A DNA stretch of 64,000 nt from an uncultured Dysgonomonas sp. (GTDB lineage: Bacteria > Bacteroidota > Bacteroidia > Bacteroidales > Dysgonomonadaceae). The notes under the pieces are model-generated. The model was not told the DNA's origin, did not search any database, and saw only the letters and a list, made by a program, of their open reading frames with translations. The stretch spans positions 124,001-188,000 of the forward strand of contig NZ_CAKUOF010000005.1 of NCBI RefSeq assembly GCF_934668725.1, written 5' to 3'. Each line of letters starts with the position of its first letter. Position 1 is the first letter of the stretch. A program made the translations under genes and the position numbers. Positions 34,568 to 42,136 of the stretch are shown piece by piece.

Positions 34568-35383
34568 TTATTTATAGAAAAGGGTAGAAAGAGCCATAGT
34601 TTCATCCCCTAAAAATTCTTTTGGGGTGATACCGACAAATTCTTTGAAGTCTTTTATGAAGTGGTTTTGATCGAAGTATTCATTCTCGTAAGCAATATCA
34701 GTTAGTGTTTCAGGTTTTTGGCTAACCAACATTTGTAATGTTGCATGTAAACGGATTACCTTGCTTAACTGCTTGGGACTTATTCCAATTTGCTTTTTAA
34801 AATGTCTTTCGAGTTGTCTTCTTTTCGATAAATTATCTTTTAAAATGATATTAATAGGTGTACTTCCTTTTGTTGTTAAAAGTGCATTTACAGTAGTTTT
34901 TACAATTTTTTCAATTGTCGCTTCTTCGTTGAGTTTATTCAAAAGAAATGTTTCAATAATCTCGATGCGTTCCTTTGTGCTGGTCGCTTTAATGATACTT
35001 TGCTCCAGCCGATTCGCTTGAACTTCATTAAAAATATTTTGAATCGGTGTTTCCTTGTCAACTAAATTTTCGAGTGGTATATTTACGAAGTTTGTAAATC
35101 CATGAGGGTAGAAGCAGATTGCAATTGTGTCAACATTTCCAACTGGTTCAATATAATATGATTTAGTTAGCTGTCCCATTACCATGGCATTGGGATTAAA
35201 TATAAATTCAGTATCAGAAGTATATCTTTTAATCTTGTCGCCAAGGTTAAATGTCATTTCAATACAGCCGTCAGGAATGATTTTTTGCTTGTGATTGTTT
35301 ATGTCAAAAGGCACTTCCAATGTCCAATAAAATTTGACTAAAGATTCTAGGGCTGAATGTGGTTTATATCTCTGATAGTTCAT
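34568..35383 (-). CDS. AraC-family transcriptional regulator
   Basis: A 271-residue protein with an N-terminal sensory domain of the DUF6597 type (YKPHSALESLVKFYWTLEVP ... IIPDGCIEMTFNLGD) and a C-terminal AraC DNA-binding domain with two helix-turn-helix units (SKRRQLERHFKKQIGISPKQLSKVIRL; LTDIAYENEYFDQNHFIKDFKEFVGITPKEF). The ligand is unknown. It lies directly upstream of, and on the same strand as, the VOC lipoprotein gene. An inverted repeat upstream could be its operator. Confidence 0.93.
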   Translation of the reverse strand: MNYQRYKPHSALESLVKFYWTLEVPFDINNHKQKIIPDGCIEMTFNLGDKIKRYTSDTEFIFNPNAMVMGQLTKSYYIEPVGNVDTIAICFYPHGFTNFVNIPLENLVDKETPIQNIFNEVQANRLEQSIIKATSTKERIEIIETFLLNKLNEEATIEKIVKTTVNALLTTKGSTPINIILKDNLSKRRQLERHFKKQIGISPKQLSKVIRLHATLQMLVSQKPETLTDIAYENEYFDQNHFIKDFKEFVGITPKEFLGDETMALSTLFYK

Positions 35384-35432
35384 TTTATGTAGTGTGTCTA
35401 CTAGAGTGAGACATAACTTGATTATATTTGAT

Positions 35433-35482
35433 ACAAACCTTCATATATACACTCAATTTTGGGAAGATTAGCGAAGGTTTGT
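35433..35482. promoter_or_regulatory. Inverted repeat upstream of the AraC-type regulator
   Basis: ACAAACCTTC (35433-35442) and GAAGGTTTGT (35473-35482) form a perfect 10-bp inverted repeat with a 30-base spacer, about 50 bases before the regulator's start. It may be an autoregulatory operator; a transcript hairpin is the alternative. Confidence 0.35.
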
Positions 35483-35655
35483 TTCGTATTTTTAATTAAT
35501 TCAAATATATTAATTTTTTCCTACAAATCGTCAAATGAGCTTTTAATCTGTTGTATACTTCTGGTAATCATATGTGTGTAAATTTCACTTGTCAAGTTGT
35601 TAAGAGCCTGTTTACACCTCATTTTTTATAGGAAAGAACTTAAAGAATAAATATT

Positions 35656-35982
35656 ATGAAATTACTATATGGTTTTTTGGCACTTATCGGGTTAGTTCTG
35701 CCTTTTACCCAATTAATCACTTGGATCATTGACAATGGTCTTGATGTTAATCTTTTTATTCAACATGCTATGGAGAATAAAATTTCCATTTTTGCCTGGT
35801 TAGATGTTATAATAACTGTAGTTGTGATTATAATAATGGTAGTAAATGATGGTCGTAAATATAAAATAAGCTTTCTCTGGATACCCATCGTTGGATCGCT
35901 TACTGTTGGTGCTTCTTTGGGACTCCCTTTATTTTTGTTGATGAGAGAACTGAGAATGGATAAGATAAAAGGAGAGAGTTGA
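35656..35982 (+). CDS. DUF2834 membrane protein
   Basis: A 108-residue protein with three hydrophobic helices (about 3-25, 44-62 and 77-98) and the pattern LPFTQLITWIIDNGLDVNLF ... FAWLDVIITVVVIIIMVVNDGR, which matches the DUF2834 family. The function is unknown. It stands alone after a 270-base gap that includes the operator-like inverted repeat. Confidence 0.8.
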   Translation: MKLLYGFLALIGLVLPFTQLITWIIDNGLDVNLFIQHAMENKISIFAWLDVIITVVVIIIMVVNDGRKYKISFLWIPIVGSLTVGASLGLPLFLLMRELRMDKIKGES

Positions 35983-36104
35983 CATTAAAATATTTTATTG
36001 AATCCATTTAAGAAGATAGCTACAGATTCTCTTCAGAATTGCCCATGTATATTTATCTTTTGAATTGAGATAAACACACCAGCTAATTACTAAATTTTTG
36101 AGAA

Positions 36105-36431
36105 ATGAAAAAAATATTTTTGATCGGGTTATTAATAACCTGTTTTACTACAACATATGCTAGTAGCACCTTTATTTCGGATAATTCTTTGGAACAAAGT
36201 GTCGGAAGAAGATATAAACGAGGATATTATAAAGGAAATGTATCGCCTGAAAACTTACCTTCTTCAATTACACGCTACTTGAAAAAGCATTATTCTGATT
36301 ATGAGATCGTAATATCTAAAAGAAAAGGCAATGGTTATTATTACCTGAAAATAGCTTATGGAGGAAATGCTTACAGATCCTATTACAGAAGTCTGGTTTT
36401 TGATGAGAATGGAGATGTTGTAAAAGGATAA
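36105..36431 (+). CDS. Small secreted PepSY-like protein
   Basis: A 108-residue protein with a signal peptide (cleavage near TYAS, residue 20) and a mature domain with the LPSSITRYLKKHYSDYEIVISKRKGNGYYYLKI pattern: a helix followed by strands, as in the PepSY-like/DUF2874 group common in Bacteroidota. Its role is unknown; relatives are proposed to bind or inhibit peptidases. It ends 2 bases before a strong terminator. Confidence 0.75.
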   Translation: MKKIFLIGLLITCFTTTYASSTFISDNSLEQSVGRRYKRGYYKGNVSPENLPSSITRYLKKHYSDYEIVISKRKGNGYYYLKIAYGGNAYRSYYRSLVFDENGDVVKG

Positions 36432-36433
36432 AT

Positions 36434-36467
36434 AAAAACGGCTTAGTTAAGAAACTAAGCCGTTTTT
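36434..36467. terminator. Bidirectional hairpin terminator
   Basis: A perfect 15-bp stem (36434-36448 with 36453-36467), AAGA loop, flanked by A- and T-runs, between the PepSY-like gene and convergent cysS. Confidence 0.9.
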
Positions 36468-36495
36468 ATTTTATTATTAGATCCGATCCGGTATC

Positions 36496-37971
36496 TTACG
36501 ATTTCAGTTTCCATTCGGCACCGTCTTTACCGTCTTTTATCTCAAATCCTATTTTATTTAGTTCATCACGAATTTTATCGGAAGTTGCCCAATCTTTGTT
36601 TGCTTTGGCCTCCGATCTTATCTGAAGTAATAAATCAATTGCTTTGGAGAAAGCTTCCAGTCCATTTTCATTTGAGTTAGCCTCGTTTTTAATGCCGAGT
36701 ATTTCGAATAAGAAGATATCGAATACGGCTTTTACTTCATCTATATCACCTTGAGTAAGAGTCGCTGTTCCGCCTATCGCCGAATTGATGGTTGTAGCTA
36801 CATCAAATAGATAAGATATGGTAATCGCCGAATTTAAGTCATCATTAAGGGCATCATAACATTTTTGTCTTATAGAGGTTATGTCAACAGATGAAGCTCC
36901 TGACACGGGAATCTTATCAATTCGTGCGTATGCATCGAGTAGTCTGTTTAATCCTTTTTCTGAAGCCAATAGAGCATCATTACTGAAATCGACGGTACTG
37001 CGATAATGTGCCTGCAAAATGAAAAAGCGAATAGTCATCGGTGAAAACGCTTGCGAAAGCAATTTGTGCGAACCTGTGAAGAATTCGTCCAATGTGATAA
37101 AATTACCAAGCGATTTGCCCATTTTCTGACCACCTATGGTAATCATATTATTGTGCATCCAGTATTTTACCACTTGTTTATTTTCTGCTGCTGTATTTTG
37201 AGCAATCTCGCATTCATGATGGGGAAACATTAAGTCTAATCCTCCGCCGTGAATATCAAATTCCGTTCCCAGATATTTCATACTCATAGAAGAACACTCG
37301 ATATGCCATCCCGGAAATCCTTCACTCCAAGGTGAAGGCCAACGCATGATATGTTCGGGAGAAGCTTTTTTCCACAAAGCAAAATCTACCTTGCTGTGTT
37401 TTTCATCCTGCCCGTCGAGATCCCTTGTGGTATTGAGCATTTCCTCAATGTTTCGATGGGAAAGAATTCCGTAATTATAGTTCTTATTATATTTTACAAC
37501 ATCAAAGTATACCGATCCGTTGCTTTCGTATGCATATCCGTTTTTTAGTATTTCCTGAATAGTTGCAATTTGTTCAATGATATGACCCGAAGCATGGGGT
37601 TCTATTGATGGAGGCAATACGTTTAGTGCTTCCATAGCCTTGTGATACCTATTGGTGTAGTATTGCACTACTTCCATCGGTTCGAGTTGCTCTAATCGAG
37701 CCTTTTTAGCGATTTTATCTTCACCTTCGTCCGCATCACTCTCGAGGTGGCCTACATCGGTAATATTGCGTACATATCGTACTTTATAGCCTATATGGGT
37801 AAGGTAACGGAATAATAAGTCGAACGTGATGGCAGGACGAGTGTGTCCTAAATGCCCATCACCATAAACTGTAGGTCCGCACACGTACATCCCTACATGA
37901 GGTGGATGAAGTGGTTCGAAAACTTCTTTTTCTCGCTTAAGAGTGTTATAAATCACTAACTTTTGTTCCAT
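36496..37971 (-). CDS. cysS: Cysteinyl-tRNA synthetase
   Basis: A 491-residue class I synthetase. The zinc-binding MYVCGPTVYGDGHLGHTR (Cys31, HIGH-type motif HLGH at 40-43), the ECSSMSMKYLG segment, the HHECEIAQ zinc ligands and the KMSKS-type KMGKSLGN are all present, followed by the DALR anticodon-binding domain. It charges tRNA-Cys in the cytosol. A single gene on the minus strand. Confidence 0.98.
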   Translation of the reverse strand: MEQKLVIYNTLKREKEVFEPLHPPHVGMYVCGPTVYGDGHLGHTRPAITFDLLFRYLTHIGYKVRYVRNITDVGHLESDADEGEDKIAKKARLEQLEPMEVVQYYTNRYHKAMEALNVLPPSIEPHASGHIIEQIATIQEILKNGYAYESNGSVYFDVVKYNKNYNYGILSHRNIEEMLNTTRDLDGQDEKHSKVDFALWKKASPEHIMRWPSPWSEGFPGWHIECSSMSMKYLGTEFDIHGGGLDLMFPHHECEIAQNTAAENKQVVKYWMHNNMITIGGQKMGKSLGNFITLDEFFTGSHKLLSQAFSPMTIRFFILQAHYRSTVDFSNDALLASEKGLNRLLDAYARIDKIPVSGASSVDITSIRQKCYDALNDDLNSAITISYLFDVATTINSAIGGTATLTQGDIDEVKAVFDIFLFEILGIKNEANSNENGLEAFSKAIDLLLQIRSEAKANKDWATSDKIRDELNKIGFEIKDGKDGAEWKLKS

Positions 37972-38193
37972 ATACAGACTATTAAGTAATGTTGAATATC
38001 TATTACTGTATTTTATAAAATAACTGTCTTTCGTTATTACACTTTACAAATGAATAATAAGCTTGAAGCCTTATTATTCATTACAAAAATACAAATAAGT
38101 AACGGAAAATAAATTATGATATATTTTAAAGTTATAACTAACTATAGTTGTTTTACTTACCAGAGTAATAAATAAGATTGTAAGTTTACAAGT

Positions 38194-39780
38194 TCAATCT
38201 GCAATCTGCTGATTTTCTCTTTCCCTGTGTATTGTTCTCATTTGATAAATGACTCTTCCTTCATACCTTTGGGGACTCAATGTTTGGTTCAACGAGTCGG
38301 TTATTATATAATCGTTTTTCACTCCGTTTGTAAAATGTTGGTTACTCTTTGTCTGTATTGGATTACTATCGTAAGCCTGCGTATAATGAAAGTCAAAATC
38401 AGTCGGCAATTTATTTACCTCTATTAAATTAAAAGGTTTATAACTAACAGGTGTTTTTTGTTCCGAATAAACAAAAAACAGGTTTTCTTTACTGGGATAC
38501 ATAACCGATATCATACCCAGCCATCCACAGGCACTAAATGGCGCAATAAATACTGTCTTTTCGGTATTTTTATTTGAAAAATAATTTTGTAATTCGGCAT
38601 ATTGCTCATTGCATCTTGCCATGTACTGTTTTTCGGAGAAGAACCGTGCAACCGAAAGTATCCATAGCATAAACAGGCTACCGAATATCAGAGCTTTTGA
38701 TCTGGGATTTCCCGATTCATAAAGTTCAAAAAATAAGATGGACATACCCAACACCAAACAGCCTAATAAACACGTCATATAGCGTGGAATCATGATTGGT
38801 TTCATCGCATATGATATAACAATTGCTGAAATAATAGGTATGAGGAATAATCCGATAAATACCAGAGCCGTAATTACTTTTGTTTTGTCCAGATTTTTGT
38901 ATTCTCTGATCGTTATTATGACAATAGCAGCAATGAGCAACATCATAATTGATAATGCTACCGACATGGTAGGCAGATTAAAAATCATATACGGATGTGT
39001 AGGTTCTTTGGGTGAAAAGAGGTAGTAACTAAATAGTAAAAGGTCTTTAGGGGTCAGTGTTGTAATCCAGTAATTATGATTAACAGCGCCGATCTGATAA
39101 AAAAGTTCCGGAAGCCAAAAACTGTAAGCTATGAGGAACAGTAAAATCACAATTACAAGATTGGTGATTTGCTTTTTTGTTATAATCATCAATAACAGTA
39201 AAACACCGAATATAGTAGCCGATCCCATTAATGAGTAATAGTGGGTATACGAAGCGCAAAGTGCCGATAGTAGTAATAAAATATTATTAAATACATTATT
39301 GTTTTTGTATACCTGGTATGCTGCCAAGGCATTGGCTAATGTAAAAAACATACTCCATGAGTACATTCTGATTTCACTTGCTAAATATTGGCTGACAGGT
39401 AATAGGCTGATTATAATGATAAAGAGAAGGGATACACCGGCTCCAAAATGTTTGCGTATGGGGAACATTGCTGTGAGAAAGACTGCCAGCACTCCTAAAG
39501 CCGAAAATATTCGTAATGTCAATAAGTTGTCTCCAAATATTTCCGTGAAAATTTTTAACATGAAATAATAGAGTGGTGGGTGTACATCTGTGGCTGTGAT
39601 ATTCCAAATGTCGGTAAATGAATGCCGGATCATTGCCATTGTGTATGCTTCATCAAAAACAAACGATTCATTGAAAGCATCGATGAATATAAACAGAGAA
39701 AGGGACATTAAGGCAATTACAATGCTAGTCATCCTCTTAGTTGACCCAAATAAAGCGGTTAGATATTTCACCACATTCAT
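38194..39780 (-). CDS. GT39-type membrane glycosyltransferase, copy 2
   Basis: A 528-residue GT-C membrane protein closely related to the copy at 31316-32785. It shares FVFDEAYTMAMIRHSF (Asp43/Glu44) and the TDVHPPLYYFMLKIF signature with that copy, and similar helices through the C-terminus. The predicted reaction is transfer of a sugar from a polyprenyl-phosphate donor at the periplasmic face. A candidate -7 element TATCTTTG is on the minus strand at 39883-39890. The last 60 residues are polar and differ most between the copies. Confidence 0.88.
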   Translation of the reverse strand: MNVVKYLTALFGSTKRMTSIVIALMSLSLFIFIDAFNESFVFDEAYTMAMIRHSFTDIWNITATDVHPPLYYFMLKIFTEIFGDNLLTLRIFSALGVLAVFLTAMFPIRKHFGAGVSLLFIIIISLLPVSQYLASEIRMYSWSMFFTLANALAAYQVYKNNNVFNNILLLLSALCASYTHYYSLMGSATIFGVLLLLMIITKKQITNLVIVILLFLIAYSFWLPELFYQIGAVNHNYWITTLTPKDLLLFSYYLFSPKEPTHPYMIFNLPTMSVALSIMMLLIAAIVIITIREYKNLDKTKVITALVFIGLFLIPIISAIVISYAMKPIMIPRYMTCLLGCLVLGMSILFFELYESGNPRSKALIFGSLFMLWILSVARFFSEKQYMARCNEQYAELQNYFSNKNTEKTVFIAPFSACGWLGMISVMYPSKENLFFVYSEQKTPVSYKPFNLIEVNKLPTDFDFHYTQAYDSNPIQTKSNQHFTNGVKNDYIITDSLNQTLSPQRYEGRVIYQMRTIHRERENQQIAD

Positions 39781-39915
39781 AATAGATAGTGTCAGTTAAT
39801 TATACGATTAAGTAGTTTTGTTGTTAATTTCTTATTTTGCTAGAGATATAAGTCTATAAATCAAGTAAAGCTATTTAATAGGCAAAGATAGTATTGTTAC
39901 ACGTATATGAAACGA

Positions 39916-39949
39916 AAAACGGCTTCAATTTTAATTTTGAAACCGTTTT
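39916..39949 (-). terminator. Terminator of guaB
   Basis: A 13-bp stem with one mismatch (39916-39928 with 39937-39949), 19 bases after the guaB stop, followed on the minus strand by CG and T-rich sequence. Confidence 0.7.
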
Positions 39950-39968
39950 CTCTGTCTTTATATCTTTT

Positions 39969-41444
39969 TTATTCGCCTCTACTGTAATTTGGAGCTTCGC
40001 TTGTTATAGCTACATCGTGAGGATGACTCTCTGCAACACCGGCATTGGTGATACGCGTAAATTTGGCTTTGTGAAGCGTTTTTATATCTTTCGCTCCACA
40101 ATATCCCATACCTGCACGTAGTCCGCCCAACATTTGATAAACAACTTCAAATAAAGTTCCTTTAAATGGTACGCGTGCTGCAATACCTTCAGGTACAAGT
40201 TTCTTTATATCAGCCTCCATATCTTGGAAATAGCGGTCTTTAGAACCTTTTTCCATAGCTTCCAATGAACCCATACCCCGATATGACTTAAATTTACGTC
40301 CGTTAAAAATGATTGTTTCTCCCGGTGATTCTTCAACTCCGGCTAATAATGATCCCATCATTACACAGTATCCTCCTGCAGCAAGAGCTTTTACAATATC
40401 TCCTGAATAGCGAAGTCCACCATCTGCAATTAGTGGAACACCTGTTCCTTCAAGAGCTTTGGCTACATCATATATGGCTGATAATTGAGGAACACCTACT
40501 CCAGCTACTACACGTGTGGTGCAGATCGACCCCGGACCGATTCCTACTTTGACACCATCGGCTCCGGCTTCTACTAAATATTTCGCAGCTTCACCTGTCG
40601 CTATGTTACCTACCACTACATCTACGTTTGGGAAAGTCTTTTTTACCAGTTTTAATACTTCAGTAACTCCTTTCGAATGTCCGTGTGCAGTATCAATAAC
40701 AATAGCATCTACTCCAGCTTCTACTAAAGCAGTTACACGTTCAAGGGTATCGTGAGTAACACCTACGCCTGCTGCCACTCTGAGACGACCAAATTCGTCT
40801 TTACAAGCAAAAGGCTTGTCTTTTGCTTTAGTAATATCTTTGTATGTAATAAGTCCTATTAATGTATTATGGGCATCCACTACAGGAAGCTTTTCGATTT
40901 TGTGATGTTGCAATATGTCGGCAGCAGCTTCAAGGTCGGTCGATTGTTTCGTTGTAATCAGGTTTTCACTGGTCATTACATCGGCAATCAATTTGCTCAT
41001 GTCCCGTTGGAAACGTAAGTCACGATTGGTTACAATACCGACTAATTTATTGGCTGTATCAACAACCGGAATACCTCCGATTTTATACTCTGCCATCAAC
41101 GCTAAGGCAGCGCCTACGGTTTTGTCTTTTTCGATACTTACGGGGTTGGATATCATTCCGTTTTCGGCTCTTTTCACATATTTTACCTGTTGAGCCTGTT
41201 CCTGTATAGTCATATTCTTATGAATAACACCTATACCTCCTTCACGGGCAATAGCGATAGCTAACTTGGCTTCTGTAACAGTATCCATTGCCGCTGAGAC
41301 AAAAGGGATATTCAATGTTATGTTTTTTGAGAACTTTGTCGAGAGGTCGACATTTCGGGGAAGAACATCGGAGTAGGCAGGTATCAACAGTACATCGTCG
41401 AAAGTGAGCCCATCCATAACTATTTTATCTGCAATAAATGACAT
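39969..41444 (-). CDS. guaB: Inosine-5'-monophosphate dehydrogenase
   Basis: A 491-residue IMPDH. The catalytic loop GIGPGSICTT has Cys308, the two CBS domains are inserted at about residues 95-210, and the flap ends with the YRGMGSLEAM phosphate-binding region. It oxidises IMP to XMP, the committed step of guanine nucleotide synthesis. A candidate -7 element TATATTTG lies on the minus strand at 41474-41481. It is transcribed alone. Confidence 0.98.
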   Translation of the reverse strand: MSFIADKIVMDGLTFDDVLLIPAYSDVLPRNVDLSTKFSKNITLNIPFVSAAMDTVTEAKLAIAIAREGGIGVIHKNMTIQEQAQQVKYVKRAENGMISNPVSIEKDKTVGAALALMAEYKIGGIPVVDTANKLVGIVTNRDLRFQRDMSKLIADVMTSENLITTKQSTDLEAAADILQHHKIEKLPVVDAHNTLIGLITYKDITKAKDKPFACKDEFGRLRVAAGVGVTHDTLERVTALVEAGVDAIVIDTAHGHSKGVTEVLKLVKKTFPNVDVVVGNIATGEAAKYLVEAGADGVKVGIGPGSICTTRVVAGVGVPQLSAIYDVAKALEGTGVPLIADGGLRYSGDIVKALAAGGYCVMMGSLLAGVEESPGETIIFNGRKFKSYRGMGSLEAMEKGSKDRYFQDMEADIKKLVPEGIAARVPFKGTLFEVVYQMLGGLRAGMGYCGAKDIKTLHKAKFTRITNAGVAESHPHDVAITSEAPNYSRGE

Positions 41445-41561
41445 AAGACTATACCTTAAATTTTTATTGCACGCAAATATACTTATATTAAATTAATCCG
41501 AACTAATAGTTTTTATTAAAAATTTCGGGAAAGTATGTTTTTTTGAAGATAAATGTCATAA

Positions 41562-41600
41562 ATATAAAATCCCGGAAAATTATTTTCCGGGATTTTATAT
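41562..41600. terminator. Bidirectional hairpin terminator
   Basis: A near-continuous palindrome: 41562-41580 pairs with 41582-41600, with a CCGG-rich core and T-rich ends. It lies just after the outer-membrane-protein pseudogene and can stop transcription from it and from the right-hand side. Confidence 0.8.
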
Positions 41601-41609
41601 AAATTGTTG

Positions 41610-41994
41610 TTAGATTTTGTACCCTATGCTTAATCGAAACGATGTATGTGGTGATGATCCATCTTTTTCTGCACCACTATTTGAGCGGAACCTCTATGGC
41701 ATAAATCTCAACAAATCCTTTTCCTATTTCCGTAGGTGGATTAAATGCCGTTTCTATACTACTACCTGAAGATGTAAATAATAATTCGGGCTGTAAGTAT
41801 ATTTTGTCTGACAGTAATAAGTCATAGGTACCTCCTAGATGAAATCCCATTCTGGGATCATAACCCGGACCTCCGTCTGTACCATTGGGTGATTTAAACC
41901 AATCTCCGTTTAACCCTCCTTTTATACCCCATTGAGAATATACAGGAATTGCAGAGATTAAAATTAAATATAAGGTTATTAATGAGTATCTCAT
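41610..41994 (-). pseudogene. Outer-membrane beta-barrel protein pseudogene (internal deletion and frameshift)
   Basis: The open frame from 41994 encodes a signal peptide and the N-terminal third of an OMP_b-brl protein (WGIKGGLNGDW ... DKIYLQPELLFTSSGSS ... IYAIEVPLK) and then stops at 41677. Directly after that, in another frame, the sequence reads on as SGAEKDGSSPHTSFRLSIGYKI and stops at 41610, which is the characteristic C-terminal strand of the same family. About half of the usual 200 residues is missing. The junction sits at a short AAAT stretch, consistent with a deletion that also shifted the frame. Confidence 0.75.
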
Positions 41995-42076
41995 GCTTTA
42001 TTTGATAATAGAAACGTTAAGCGTAAAGCTTAGTATTAAGTTGTGTAATAAATGTAATGTGTTTTATCTTATAACA

Positions 42077-42116
42077 ATTACGGCATCAAATATGTTAACA
42101 TATTTGATGCCGTAAT
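42077..42116. terminator. Strong hairpin downstream of the TamL-like gene
   Basis: A perfect 18-bp stem (42077-42094 with 42099-42116) and TTAA loop, 20 bases after the tamL-like stop. The T-run on the minus strand is weak, but the stem is strong. Confidence 0.75.
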
Positions 42117-42136
42117 ATTAGATTATTTTGATTTTT

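Noticed and set aside
40506..40520. A CACGTG core in guaB as a parS candidate.
   Set aside because: The flanks do not match the consensus.
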